Shown one piece after another: positions 1 to 9,040 of a DNA stretch of 64,000 bases. Position 1 is the first letter of the stretch; each line of letters starts with the position of its first letter. A model generated the notes under the pieces. It saw nothing but the letters and a program-made list of their open reading frames with translations. It made no database searches and was not told the origin of the DNA. A program made the position numbers and the translations under genes. Origin of the DNA: SZAS-79 sp038211455 (GTDB lineage: Bacteria > Pseudomonadota > Gammaproteobacteria > Burkholderiales > SG8-39); NCBI GenBank assembly GCA_038211455.1, contig JBBQVP010000001.1, forward strand, positions 1 to 64,000, written 5' to 3'.

Positions 1-1
1 G

Positions 2-388
2 GTCGAGGCGGCGTTGGGGAGTGGCTCGCTGATCACCGCAAAATTCGCCGCGGAGCAGGGGCGCGAGGTGTTTGCGATTCCGGGCTCGATCCACTCCCCG
101 CTCTCGCGCGGGTGTCACGCGCTGATCAAGCAGGGCGCAAAGCTCGTCGATTCAGCCGAGGACATCCTGTCGGAGTTCGGTGGTTGGCAAAATTCGCCGC
201 CCGCTGACGTCACCTCGGAGCAGACGTCGGAATTGCTCGTGCACATGGGCTATGATCCTGTTGACGTCGATACGCTTTGTAAAAGTGCGGGGTTGCCGGC
301 CGAACGCGTCGTTGCCGAGCTGCTTCGCCTGGAGCTCGCCGGGCTTGCTGCCACGTTGCCCGGCGGACGTTATCAACGGTTGTCCTGA
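2..388 (+). CDS. dprA: DNA-processing protein DprA, C-terminal part (5' end outside window)
   Basis: Last 128 residues of DprA (Smf), which binds incoming single-stranded DNA and loads RecA during natural transformation. The fragment opens inside the Rossmann-like domain (VEAALGSGSLITA, then FAIPGS and LIKQGAKLV, all typical DprA blocks). It ends with the small winged-helix DprA C-terminal domain (about the last 60 residues, DTLCKSAGL...). The reading frame is open from base 2, so the gene is cut by the window edge rather than broken. It is followed 15 bp later by smg, the usual dprA-smg-topB order of betaproteobacteria. The family call is secure; the N-terminal two thirds cannot be assessed. 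Confidence 0.93.
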   Translation, partial: VEAALGSGSLITAKFAAEQGREVFAIPGSIHSPLSRGCHALIKQGAKLVDSAEDILSEFGGWQNSPPADVTSEQTSELLVHMGYDPVDVDTLCKSAGLPAERVVAELLRLELAGLAATLPGGRYQRLS

Positions 389-403
389 GAAGAAAAACAC
401 ACC

Positions 404-862
404 ATGTACGACATCCTTGCCTACCTGTTCGAGAACTGCCACCGCGCCGATCTTTCCGAAGACAACCAGCTGATTGCCAGGCGGCTGTCGGCTGCGGGGT
501 TTGAGGAGTCGGATATCAGCGAAGCATTGTCCTGGCTCGCTGGCATGCTGCACGCGCCGCACCTCAGCCTGGCTCCGGTACCTGTATCGTCACGCTCGGT
601 GCGCACCTACGCGCCCAAGGAATGCGCCAAGCTTGACGCGGGCTGCCGAGGCCTGATCATGCATCTTGAGATCATCGGCGTGCTTGATCCCGCGCTACGA
701 GAACTGGTGGTCGACCGCGCGATGGCCGCCACCGGTCGCAGCCTGTCGCTAGACCAACTGAAGCTTATCGTCCTGATGGTGCTTTGGAATCTGGAGACAC
801 CGGCCAGCACGTTGATCGCAGAGGAACTTCTCTCTTCTACGGAGAACCGTCTGCCCAACTGA
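404..862 (+). CDS. smg: Smg family protein (DUF494)
   Basis: 152-residue protein matching the Smg/DUF494 family, which lies next to dprA in many beta- and gammaproteobacteria. It begins MYDILAYLFENC and has the family's mostly helical, acidic layout with no signal peptide or membrane segment. The length is normal for the family. The ATG at 404 follows a purine-rich stretch (gagaagaaaa). The biochemical role is not established; the recurring link with dprA and topB only suggests DNA-related or housekeeping work. The gene is probably co-transcribed with dprA. Confidence 0.9.
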   Translation: MYDILAYLFENCHRADLSEDNQLIARRLSAAGFEESDISEALSWLAGMLHAPHLSLAPVPVSSRSVRTYAPKECAKLDAGCRGLIMHLEIIGVLDPALRELVVDRAMAATGRSLSLDQLKLIVLMVLWNLETPASTLIAEELLSSTENRLPN

Positions 863-896
863 TCGGGCGATTTCACGGCCGGCGTGACGTGCTTGG

Positions 897-926
897 TTGT
901 CATCCGGCAGCGGTTGCGCTTATCAT
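897..926 (+). promoter_or_regulatory. Predicted sigma70 promoter for topB
   Basis: TTGTCA (897-902) and TATCAT (921-926) are separated by 18 bp, in the smg-topB gap. Transcription would start near 933, about 30 nt before the chosen topB start. Inferred from sequence match only. Confidence 0.5.
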
Positions 927-962
927 CTGCCCCCTTTCAAAGGCGGGCATCCCCCGAACTCC

Positions 963-3551
963 GTGGGCAAAAAGCTCATCATTGCCGAAAAACCATCAGT
1001 CGCCTCGGACATCGCGAAGGCGCTTGGCGGCTTTGCGAAACAGAGCGACTGGTTCGAAAGCGACGATTGCGTCATTTCATCGGCGGTCGGGCACCTGCTC
1101 GAACTCGCCCTGCCGGAGTCGCACGACGTAAAGAAAGGCAAGTGGTCATTCAACAACCTGCCAGTCATTCCGCCGCATTTCGAACTCCGGCCGATCGAAC
1201 GCAGCGAGCCCCGACTCAATGTCCTGCTGCGACTGATCAAGCGCAAAGACATCGACGCGCTGGTGAACGCCTGCGACGCCGGTCGCGAAGGGGAGTTGAT
1301 CTTCCGCTACATCGTGCAGCACTCGAAAACCAAGAAGCCAATCGAGCGGCTCTGGCTCCAGTCGATGACTCAGTCGGCAATTCGCGAGGGATTCGCAAAA
1401 CTGCGATCCGACCACGACATGCTGGCGCTCGCAGATGCAGCCAAGTCGCGCTCGGAAGCAGACTGGCTTATAGGCATCAACGGGACCCGGGCGATGACCG
1501 CCTTCAACTCCAAGGAGGGGGGGTTCTATCTGACGACCGTCGGTCGCGTTCAGACACCGACGCTGGCGATTCTGGTCGAGCGGGAAGGAAAAATACGGGC
1601 TTTCAAGCCGCGCGACTACTGGGAAGTGCATGCTCGCTTCGGCGCCAAGGCAGGCGAATATGCCGGGCGCTGGTTCGATTCCGCTTTCAAGAAGCAGGAG
1701 GACTCCGAGCGCAAGGCCGAGCGCCTTTGGGACGCCGAAAAAGCTGACGCCATCCGCGCGACCTGCGAGGGAAAATCCGGAACGGTCACCGAAGAGACAA
1801 AACCCTCGACCCAGTTGTCCCCGCTGCTGTTCGACCTGACCAGCCTTCAGCGCGAAGCCAACGGGAGATTCGGCTTTTCGGCCAAGAACACGTTGGGACT
1901 TGCGCAGGCCCTGTATGAAAAGCACAAAGTTCTGACCTATCCGCGGACCGACGCGCGCGCTTTGCCCGAAGACTACGTTCCAACCGTCAAGCAGACGCTG
2001 GAAATGCTCAAGGAAGGCACATACGTCACGTTTGCCGGCCAGGTACTGAAGAATGGCTGGGTGAAGCCGAACAAACGGATATTCGACAACAGCAAGATCT
2101 CCGACCACTTCGCGATCATCCCGACCCTCCAGGCGCCGAAAAGCCTGTCCGAACCGGAACAAAAGCTCTACGACCTTGTCGTGCGGCGCTTCCTTGCGGT
2201 GTTCTATCCGCCGGCGGAACATCTTCAGACCACGCGGATAACCGAAGTCGCGGGCCATCGATTCAAGACCGAGGGCCGCATCTTGAAGAATCCCGGCTGG
2301 CTTGCCGTGTATGGCAGAGCGACGCAGGAGGAAAACGAGAACCTTCCGGCGGTAGCCCCGGATGAGAAAGTGAGCACCCTGGACGTTCAGTCGGTCGCAA
2401 ACCAGACCAAGCCGCCTGCGCGATACAGCGAAGCCACGCTGCTGTCCGCGATGGAGGGGGCCGGCAAACTGCTGGAAGACGACGAACTTCGCGAAGCGAT
2501 GGGCCAGAAGGGCCTCGGCACGCCAGCGACACGCGCGGCCGTGATCGAAGGTCTGATCAAGGAGGAGTATGTGCACCGAAACGGCAGGGAACTGGTGCCG
2601 ACTCCAAAGGCTTTTTCCCTGCTTTTCGCGCTAAAGCATTTCGCCGTCTCGGAGATCACCTCCCCGGAACTCACGGGTGACTGGGAGTTCAAACTCAAGC
2701 AGATGGAACTCGGCAAGCTGAAGCGCGACGAGTTCATGGAACACATTGAATCAGTCACGCGCGACATGGTGGCGCGAATCAAGGACGGCGATATTCCGGA
2801 CACGGCGTTTGCAACGCTCGATGTGCCCTGCCCGAAGTGTGGCGGGGTGATCCAGGAAAACTACCGGAAGTTCCAGTGCCAGGCCTGCGACTTCAACCTG
2901 TGGAAAGTGATTTCGGGAAGGGAGTGGGCGCCGGAGGAGGTGGCGGAACTGATAAGCCAGCGCAGCATCGGCCCGCTCACAGGTTTTCGCAGCCGCATGG
3001 GGCGTCCTTTTGCGGCGGTCCTCAAACTCACGGACGAGCAGCGGATCGAGTTTGACTTCGGCCAGGCCAGGCCTGAGGACGACGGTGGAGAGGCCCCCGA
3101 CTTCAGCGCCCAGCAACCCCTTGGCGCATGCCCAAAGTGCGGTTCGCACGTCTTCGACTCCGGAATGGCCTATGTCTGTGAGAAAGCCGTCGGCACGCCG
3201 CGAACCTGCGATTTCCGGTCAGGCAAGATCATCCTTCAGCAGCAGATCGAACGCGAACAGATGGAAAAGCTGTTGGCAACAGGGAAGACGGATCTATTGA
3301 ACCGTTTCATTTCCAAAAAAGGGCGGCCCTTCAAGGCGTTCCTGGTGAAAACGCCCGGCGGAAAGATCGGCTTCGAATTCCAGGCTCGGGTGGCCAAACC
3401 CGGTGCCGCCGTCAAGAAGGCTGCGAACGACGCAGGCACCGAAGTGGTCGCTGTTCCACTCAAGAAAGCCGCCGCCAAAACAACACCGGCGAGGGCGGTC
3501 TCAAAGCCGAAAAAAGCACCCGCAAAGCGCAAGAAAAAAACCGTAAAGTAG
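963..3551 (+). CDS. topB: DNA topoisomerase III (type IA)
   Basis: 862-residue type IA topoisomerase that relaxes or decatenates DNA through a 5'-phosphotyrosyl bond. The TOPRIM domain starts immediately (KKLIIAEKPSVASDIAKALG) with the acidic motif DAGREGELI. The active-site Tyr lies in VLTYPRTDARALP. The C-terminus carries two cysteine clusters (CPKCGG...CQAC and CPKCGS...TCDF) and ends in a Lys/Ala/Pro-rich tail of about 45 residues. I chose the GTG at 963 because the family begins at this point; an in-frame ATG at 897 would add 22 unconserved residues and lies on the predicted -35 element. The ribosome site is weak. Convergent with gyrB, 43 bp apart. Confidence 0.95.
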   Translation: MGKKLIIAEKPSVASDIAKALGGFAKQSDWFESDDCVISSAVGHLLELALPESHDVKKGKWSFNNLPVIPPHFELRPIERSEPRLNVLLRLIKRKDIDALVNACDAGREGELIFRYIVQHSKTKKPIERLWLQSMTQSAIREGFAKLRSDHDMLALADAAKSRSEADWLIGINGTRAMTAFNSKEGGFYLTTVGRVQTPTLAILVEREGKIRAFKPRDYWEVHARFGAKAGEYAGRWFDSAFKKQEDSERKAERLWDAEKADAIRATCEGKSGTVTEETKPSTQLSPLLFDLTSLQREANGRFGFSAKNTLGLAQALYEKHKVLTYPRTDARALPEDYVPTVKQTLEMLKEGTYVTFAGQVLKNGWVKPNKRIFDNSKISDHFAIIPTLQAPKSLSEPEQKLYDLVVRRFLAVFYPPAEHLQTTRITEVAGHRFKTEGRILKNPGWLAVYGRATQEENENLPAVAPDEKVSTLDVQSVANQTKPPARYSEATLLSAMEGAGKLLEDDELREAMGQKGLGTPATRAAVIEGLIKEEYVHRNGRELVPTPKAFSLLFALKHFAVSEITSPELTGDWEFKLKQMELGKLKRDEFMEHIESVTRDMVARIKDGDIPDTAFATLDVPCPKCGGVIQENYRKFQCQACDFNLWKVISGREWAPEEVAELISQRSIGPLTGFRSRMGRPFAAVLKLTDEQRIEFDFGQARPEDDGGEAPDFSAQQPLGACPKCGSHVFDSGMAYVCEKAVGTPRTCDFRSGKIILQQQIEREQMEKLLATGKTDLLNRFISKKGRPFKAFLVKTPGGKIGFEFQARVAKPGAAVKKAANDAGTEVVAVPLKKAAAKTTPARAVSKPKKAPAKRKKKTVK

Positions 3552-3594
3552 GACCTTCGGTCGGGGACAGGGTTCCCGCCGCCTGACGCCCTGC

Positions 3595-6018
3595 CTATAC
3601 GTCCAGGTTGCGCACGCCCAGAGCGTTCGACTCGATAAACGCCCGGCGCGGCTCGACTTCATCGCCCATCAGCGTGGTGAATATTTCGTTGGCAGCGATC
3701 AGGTCCTCGATCTGCACCTTGAGCAGCCGACGCTTGGTGGGATCCATGGTGGTCTCCCAGAGCTGGCTGGGGTTCATCTCGCCAAGCCCCTTGTAGCGCT
3801 GCATGCTCATCGACTTCTGGACCTCCGCGAAGAACCATTTCATCGCTTCCGGAAAATCTTTCACCGGATGCCTCTTTTCACCTCGCTGCGCTGAAGCGCC
3901 CTGACTGACAAGACCGCGGAGCATCTCGGCGGTTCTGCGAATCTGGGTGTAGTCGCCGGACACAACAAACTCGTGATCAATATTGGTAAATCGCAGGTTG
4001 CCGTGCCGGACGCGCTCGACGCGAATCTGGTACCGTTCGGTCTTTGCGTCCAGGTGCGCCCTGATGCGTATCCCTCCCTCTGGTATCAGGGCGAGGAGAC
4101 CTTGCGCTGAAGATTCGGCGGCCTCCCGGCTGGAAAGGTCTATCTCAGCCCCCTCCAGCATCGCCTGCAGGACGTCTCGGTCGATCCAGCGGGATACCCG
4201 GTTAATCACGGCTTCGGCGAGCAGGTAGGATTTGGCAAGTAGTCCGAGCGCCTCTCCACGGATTGCTTCACCCTGAGCTGAAACATTGAGGGACGCATCG
4301 ACCAGCGCCTGCCTGAGCATGAATTCGTTCAGTTCGTGTTCGTCCTTCAGATAGCGCTCTTCCTTGCCCTGCTTGGCCTTGTAAAGCGGCGGCTGGGCGA
4401 TATAGATGTGGCCGCGCTCTACAAGTTCCGGCATCTGGCGAAAGAAGAACGTCAGCAGCAGGGTGCGGATGTGGGAGCCGTCGACGTCGGCATCCGTCAT
4501 CAGGATGATGCGGTGATAGCGCAGCTTCGCAATGTCGTAGTCTTCCTTGATGCCAGTGCCCAGCGCGGTGATCAGGGTTGCTATTTCCTGCGATGAAATC
4601 AGCTTGTCGAAGCGCGCCTTCTCGACGTTCAGGATCTTTCCCTTAAGCGGCAGAATCGCCTGGAACTTGCGGTCGCGGCCCTGCTTTGCCGAGCCTCCTG
4701 CGGAATCCCCTTCGACAAGGTATAGCTCGCACAGGGCAGGATCCTTCTCCTGGCAATCGGCGAGCTTTCCCGGCAGCCCCATGCCGTCGAGAAGACCCTT
4801 GCGACGGGTCATGTCGCGCGCCCTGCGTGCCGCTTCTCTGGCGCGTGCGGACTCGATGATCTTTCCGGTGATGACGCGCGCGTCGGCCGGACGCTCCTGG
4901 AGGAATTCCTTCAGTTTTTCAGCAACGATCTCCTCGACAGCGGGGCGGACTTCGGACGAGACCAGCTTTTCCTTGGTCTGCGAAGAGAATTTTGGTTCCG
5001 GCACCTTGACGGAAAGCACGCACGAGAGTCCTTCACGCATGTCATCGCCCATGGTCTCGACCTTGGCCTTCTTGGCAAGCTCGAGTTCCTCGATGTACTT
5101 GTTCAGCACCCGCGTCATGGCGGCGCGCAGGCCGGTAAGATGCGTTCCACCGTCTTTCTGTGGAATATTGTTGGTGAACAGCAGGGTCGATTCCTGATAG
5201 GAGTCGTTCCACTGCATCGCCACCTCAACGGTAATACCGTCTTTTTCGCCGCTCGCGTAAAACACGGTCGGGTGGAGCACGGTTTTCGAACGATTGATAT
5301 ATTCGACAAACCCCTTCACCCCGCCAGAAAAGGCGAAATTCTCTTCCTTACCGATGCGCTGGTCGATTAGGAGGATCTTCACTCCGTTGTTGAGGAAGGA
5401 TAGTTCCCTCAGGCGACGCGCGAAGATGTCGTAGTGGTAGTCGATGCTCCCGAAAATCGCCGCGCTGGCGAGAAAGTGCACTTCCGTCCCGCGTCTTTCG
5501 GTTGTTCCGGTCACACTCATTGGTGCTACCGGGACGCCGTCCCGGAATTCCATCTGGTGAATCTTGCCGTCCCGCCACACTGTGAGCCGCAGCCATTCCG
5601 ACAGGGCGTTGACCACCGAAACACCGACGCCATGCAAGCCTCCTGAGACCTTGTACGTGTTGTTGTCGAACTTTCCGCCGGCGTGCAACTCAGTCATCAC
5701 GATCTCTGCGGCGGAGCGTTTGAACTCGTCGTCCTCCTTGATGCCCGTCGGAATGCCGCGGCCGTTATCCAGGACGGAGACCGAATTATCGGTATGGATG
5801 GTCACGATAATCTCGTCACACCAGCCCGCAAGCGCCTCGTCCACCGCGTTATCCACCACTTCGAACATCAAATGATGCAACCCGGTGCCGTCCGACGTGT
5901 CGCCTATGTACATACCAGGGCGCTTGCGCACCGCATCCAGCCCTTTCAGTATCTTGATGCTGTCGGAACCATAGTCGCTCGCTTCCGGACGATGCTGCAC
6001 TGCCGCTTCTTCTGCCAC
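3595..6018 (-). CDS. gyrB: DNA gyrase subunit B
   Basis: 807-residue ATPase subunit of DNA gyrase, which introduces negative supercoils with GyrA (not in this window). The N-terminal GHKL ATPase contains LDAVRKRPGMYIG, the Asn/Asp-rich VVDNAVDEALAG and GGLHGVGVSVVNALS. The transducer domain and then the TOPRIM domain follow, with EGDSAGGSAKQGRDR and DADVDGSHI. The tail ends in the usual QLWETTMDPTKR...RNLDV block. The length is normal for betaproteobacteria. It starts 15 bp after dnaN stops, so dnaA-dnaN-gyrB is probably one leftward transcription unit. Confidence 0.98.
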   Translation of the reverse strand: MAEEAAVQHRPEASDYGSDSIKILKGLDAVRKRPGMYIGDTSDGTGLHHLMFEVVDNAVDEALAGWCDEIIVTIHTDNSVSVLDNGRGIPTGIKEDDEFKRSAAEIVMTELHAGGKFDNNTYKVSGGLHGVGVSVVNALSEWLRLTVWRDGKIHQMEFRDGVPVAPMSVTGTTERRGTEVHFLASAAIFGSIDYHYDIFARRLRELSFLNNGVKILLIDQRIGKEENFAFSGGVKGFVEYINRSKTVLHPTVFYASGEKDGITVEVAMQWNDSYQESTLLFTNNIPQKDGGTHLTGLRAAMTRVLNKYIEELELAKKAKVETMGDDMREGLSCVLSVKVPEPKFSSQTKEKLVSSEVRPAVEEIVAEKLKEFLQERPADARVITGKIIESARAREAARRARDMTRRKGLLDGMGLPGKLADCQEKDPALCELYLVEGDSAGGSAKQGRDRKFQAILPLKGKILNVEKARFDKLISSQEIATLITALGTGIKEDYDIAKLRYHRIILMTDADVDGSHIRTLLLTFFFRQMPELVERGHIYIAQPPLYKAKQGKEERYLKDEHELNEFMLRQALVDASLNVSAQGEAIRGEALGLLAKSYLLAEAVINRVSRWIDRDVLQAMLEGAEIDLSSREAAESSAQGLLALIPEGGIRIRAHLDAKTERYQIRVERVRHGNLRFTNIDHEFVVSGDYTQIRRTAEMLRGLVSQGASAQRGEKRHPVKDFPEAMKWFFAEVQKSMSMQRYKGLGEMNPSQLWETTMDPTKRRLLKVQIEDLIAANEIFTTLMGDEVEPRRAFIESNALGVRNLDV

Positions 6019-6033
6019 TCTGGTATTTCCTTT

Positions 6034-7137
6034 TTAGATTCTCATCGGCATGACGACATACTTGAAGTCCGTCTCGGCCGGGAACTGGATCAACGCGCTA
6101 GAGGCAGCATCACCGAAACTGACTTCAATCTCTGCGCCGGAAACGTTGTTCAGCACATCCAGCAGGTACGTCACGTTGAATCCGATGTCGAGCGCCACAC
6201 CAGTGTAATTGACCTCAAGTTCCTCGTTCGCTTCCTCCTGCTCGGCGTTGGAGGACACGATCTTCAGGACCCCGTCTGCAAGCACCCAGCGCACTCCACG
6301 GAATTTCTCGTTGGAGAGAATCGCGGCGCGTGCAAGTGCCTGCCTGAGTAGCTCGCGGTCGATTTTCGTGGTGTTCTTGTGGTCCTTCGGGATCACCCGT
6401 GTGTAGTCCGGAAACTTTCCGTCGACCAGTTTGGAAACGAGCTCGATCGAGCCAAACGAGAAGGCCGCCTGGGTGGCACTAATTTCGATGTTCACCGGGT
6501 CGTCGTTGTCGGACAGCAGTTTGGACAGTTCGAGAACGGTCTTGCGCGGCACGATCACTTCCTGGCGCGGCAGTTCGGCATCCAGTTGCATCGCGCTGTA
6601 CGCCAGCCGATGCCCGTCTGTTGCGACCAGTTTCAGCTGCTTGTCTTCAACGACGAGCAGCAGCCCGTTCAGGTAATAGCGAATATCCTGCTGGGCCATT
6701 GCATACTGCACCAGTGCAAGGTGTTTGCGCAGGGATTTTTGCGAAAGAGAGAACTTCGATACATCCCCCGCGGGCCGGGACAAGCGCGGAAAATCTTCGG
6801 CGGGCAACGTTTGAAGGGTAAAACGGCTGCGTCCGGATTTGACCTGCAGGCGCTTGTCCTGAGTGGACAGCGTCACCTCGCCATCCGGGAGCGCGCGCAA
6901 TATCTCCACAAGCTTTCTTGCGCCTACTGTCACACCCCGGGCTTCGCCGGATTGTTCCAAGGCTGAACGCGAAACGATCTGGATTTCGATATCAGTCGCC
7001 AGAAATGAAAGCGTCTCGCCCGCTTTTTCGATCAGAACGTTCGAAAGAATGGGAAGCGTGTGCCTACGTTCGATGATGCCGCTGACCGCGGCGAGCGGCG
7101 CGAGGAGTTCATCGCGTTTTGCTTTTACCAGAATCAT
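6034..7137 (-). CDS. dnaN: DNA polymerase III beta subunit (sliding clamp)
   Basis: 367-residue beta clamp, the ring-shaped homodimer that tethers DNA polymerase III to DNA. Family blocks are visible along its length: an N-terminal MILVKAKRDELLAPL, the central FSLSQKSLRKHLALVQYAMAQQ, YLNGLLL, ATDGHRLA, and the C-terminal YVVMPMRI end typical of DnaN. An AAGGA ribosome site precedes the ATG on the minus strand. It lies between dnaA (214 bp upstream) and gyrB (15 bp downstream), the standard order. No anomaly seen. Confidence 0.98.
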   Translation of the reverse strand: MILVKAKRDELLAPLAAVSGIIERRHTLPILSNVLIEKAGETLSFLATDIEIQIVSRSALEQSGEARGVTVGARKLVEILRALPDGEVTLSTQDKRLQVKSGRSRFTLQTLPAEDFPRLSRPAGDVSKFSLSQKSLRKHLALVQYAMAQQDIRYYLNGLLLVVEDKQLKLVATDGHRLAYSAMQLDAELPRQEVIVPRKTVLELSKLLSDNDDPVNIEISATQAAFSFGSIELVSKLVDGKFPDYTRVIPKDHKNTTKIDRELLRQALARAAILSNEKFRGVRWVLADGVLKIVSSNAEQEEANEELEVNYTGVALDIGFNVTYLLDVLNNVSGAEIEVSFGDAASSALIQFPAETDFKYVVMPMRI

Positions 7138-7351
7138 CTTATATATCCTTGGTAATAGTTAATAGAGGGCATAACTTGTGTGGACAAATTTGAAAGCCCT
7201 CTTACAACAATGGCTTGCCGCCAAAAATGGGGTACCTGGGTGCTGTGTACCGAATCTGTATGGTTTTGGATAACTTTTCCCCAAACAGAAAAACTGTGAC
7301 TTACCCACAAACTGTTCGCAATCGTTCCACAGCTTTTCACGAACGGTAGCT
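7138..7351. other. dnaA-dnaN spacer with degenerate DnaA boxes
   Basis: This 214-bp AT-rich spacer has three 9-mers that differ by one base from the DnaA box TTATCCACA: 7179-7187 (minus strand TTGTCCACA), 7265-7273 (minus strand TTATCCAAA) and 7301-7309 (plus strand TTACCCACA). It also holds A/T runs near 7141-7175 and 7261-7300. It could be part of the origin or a DnaA-controlled dnaN promoter. No gene seen. Confidence 0.45.
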
Positions 7352-8689
7352 TCATCCCTTCAGGACCTGCTCTAGAACGAGATAATCACGATTCATTGCC
7401 GAATCCTGTTTGCGCAGGCTGGCGATCGTGCGGCATGCATGCAGCACCGTCGTATGGTCGCGGTTTCCGAAAGCCTCACCGATCTCCGGCAGGCTCATCT
7501 GTGTCAGTTCCTTGGCAAGCGCCATAGCCACCTGACGAGGGCGCGCGACGTTTCTGCTTCGTTTCTTCGAATGCATGTCGGAGATCTTCAGTTTGAAGAA
7601 CTCGGCCACGGTTTTCTGGATGTTTTCGACAGTGATCTGGCGATTCGCGACGTTCAGTATGTCGCGCAGCGCGTCTTTCGCCAGATCCAGCGAAAGTTCG
7701 CGCGCATTGAACCGGGAAAAAGCTAAAACTTTTTTCAGCGCGCCTTCCAGTTCCCGGACGTTGGAGCGAATGTGCTTGGCGATGAAGAAGGCAATATCCT
7801 CGGACAGTTGCACCGATTCTGCCTCGGCTTTCTTTAGAACGATGGCCACCCGCATTTCCAGCTCGGGGGGTTCGATCGCCACAGTAAGGCCCCAGCCAAA
7901 GCGCGAGATGAGGCGCTCCTCCATGCCGGAGATTTCCTTAGGGTACGTGTCGCAGGTGATGACGATCTGTTTATGCGCCTCGACGAGCGCATTGAAAGCG
8001 TAGAAAAACTCCTCTTGCGTGCGCCCTTTGTTCGAGAAGAACTGGATGTCGTCGATGAGCAGCAGATCGAGCGAATGGTAGTACCTCTTGAATTCGTCGA
8101 ATGACTTTTGCTGATAAGCGCGGACCACATCCGTGACGTACTGCTCCGCGTGGATGTATCGGATCTTGGCGTCCGGACGCTGGGCGGCGACAAAATTGCC
8201 TATGGCCTGCACCAGGTGAGTTTTTCCCAGGCCGACACCGCCGTAGACAAACAACGGGTTGTATGAAATGCCGGGGTTTTCCGATACCTGAATTGCCGCC
8301 GCGCGGCCAAGCTGGTTGGCCTTGCCGGTAACCAGGCTGTCAAAGGTGAACCCGGGATTGAGTCGCGCGCGTTCAAGCGAAGGCGAGACTTTCGGGGCAA
8401 CCGAAGGTGCGGCAGCCGGCGCGGAGCGAACGGCGCCGTCGACCCCACGCGCGAGGACCAATTTGAGCGAGCGCGCACCGACACCCTCTTCCGTGAACAG
8501 TTTCTCTATCCGGCTGGAAAAACGTTCCCGTACGAGTTCCAGCACGAATCGGTTCGGGGCGGTCAAGGTCAAGCTGTCGGCCGCGGAGGCGCTTTTGTCG
8601 ACCGCCAGTGGACGAATCCATGTATTGAACTGCTGGGCGGGTAGTTCGCTTTCGAGGCGGCGCAGACAGGCGTCCCATAGGTTCTGCAT
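7352..8689 (-). CDS. dnaA: Chromosomal replication initiator DnaA
   Basis: 445-residue AAA+ initiator that binds DnaA boxes at oriC and melts the origin. Domain I begins MQNLWDACLRRLESELPAQQ. A Pro/Ala-rich domain II linker lies near residues 95-120. The AAA+ domain has Walker A GGVGLGKTHL and Walker B LLIDDIQF. The C-terminal DNA-binding domain carries the signature GEAFGNRDHTTVLHA. I took the ATG at 8689, where the family starts; an in-frame ATG at 8830 would add 47 unconserved residues and cross the predicted promoter. Divergent from rpmH, the usual arrangement at many bacterial origins. Confidence 0.98.
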   Translation of the reverse strand: MQNLWDACLRRLESELPAQQFNTWIRPLAVDKSASAADSLTLTAPNRFVLELVRERFSSRIEKLFTEEGVGARSLKLVLARGVDGAVRSAPAAAPSVAPKVSPSLERARLNPGFTFDSLVTGKANQLGRAAAIQVSENPGISYNPLFVYGGVGLGKTHLVQAIGNFVAAQRPDAKIRYIHAEQYVTDVVRAYQQKSFDEFKRYYHSLDLLLIDDIQFFSNKGRTQEEFFYAFNALVEAHKQIVITCDTYPKEISGMEERLISRFGWGLTVAIEPPELEMRVAIVLKKAEAESVQLSEDIAFFIAKHIRSNVRELEGALKKVLAFSRFNARELSLDLAKDALRDILNVANRQITVENIQKTVAEFFKLKISDMHSKKRSRNVARPRQVAMALAKELTQMSLPEIGEAFGNRDHTTVLHACRTIASLRKQDSAMNRDYLVLEQVLKG

Positions 8690-8768
8690 TGCGGTGATTT
8701 TCGGTGTCTTTCTGTGCGGTTTCGAGGGCACTGGCGCCGCAAGGGAACGGCCGCTTTTCCTGCCGTGG

Positions 8769-8797
8769 ATTCTACTCTTTTCGGGACGAGTTATCCA
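8769..8797 (-). promoter_or_regulatory. Predicted dnaA promoter overlapping a DnaA box
   Basis: On the minus strand, TGGATA (8797-8792) and TAGAAT (8774-8769) are 17 bp apart. The -35 element lies inside the perfect DnaA box, which suggests dnaA is repressed by its own product. The -35 matches consensus at only 4 of 6 positions. Inference. Confidence 0.4.
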
Positions 8798-8799
8798 CA
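8791..8799 (+). promoter_or_regulatory. DnaA box (perfect consensus)
   Basis: TTATCCACA in the dnaA-rpmH spacer. It is the only perfect box in the dnaA-flanking spacers. An A/T-rich patch (cacaaaaatattcg) follows it, as expected near an origin or at a DnaA-autoregulated promoter. Confidence 0.75.
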
Positions 8800-8823
8800 G
8801 GCTGGGCACAAAAATATTCGAAG

Positions 8824-8852
8824 TTGACAAGGGGTTAGCTACAGCGTGTAAT
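8824..8852 (+). promoter_or_regulatory. Predicted sigma70 promoter for rpmH-rnpA-yidD-yidC-mnmE
   Basis: A perfect -35 TTGACA (8824-8829), a 17-bp spacer and TGTAAT (8847-8852, 5 of 6 to consensus). It lies 28 bp before the rpmH ATG, which has a GAGG ribosome site at 8872-8875. It is the best consensus promoter I found in the window. Confidence 0.75.
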
Positions 8853-8880
8853 ACGCGCCTTTTTGCGCACCGAGGCAGTT

Positions 8881-9015
8881 ATGAAGCGAACTTATCAGCC
8901 ATCCAAAACACGTCGTGCCCGGACGCACGGGTTCCGTGCGCGCATGAAAACGCCAGGTGGCCGCGCGGTCATCAACGCTCGGCGGGCGCGGGGTCGCGCG
9001 CGGCTGGCTGTCTGA
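8881..9015 (+). CDS. rpmH: 50S ribosomal protein L34
   Basis: 44-residue, strongly basic protein beginning MKRTYQPSKTRRARTHGF and continuing RARMKTPGGRAVI, which is diagnostic for L34. The length (44-46 residues) is exactly that of the family. It sits between dnaA (divergent) and rnpA, its universal neighbour. A consensus promoter and GAGG ribosome site precede it. The gene is small enough to be missed by length-filtered gene finding, but it is unmistakable. Confidence 0.98.
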   Translation: MKRTYQPSKTRRARTHGFRARMKTPGGRAVINARRARGRARLAV

Positions 9016-9040
9016 GGGCGCGGGTTACTGTTACCCAGGC

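Noticed and set aside
1146..2576. 476-codon open frame opposite topB
   Set aside because: Antisense to a secure gene; no family motifs; long shadow frames are common in high-GC DNA.
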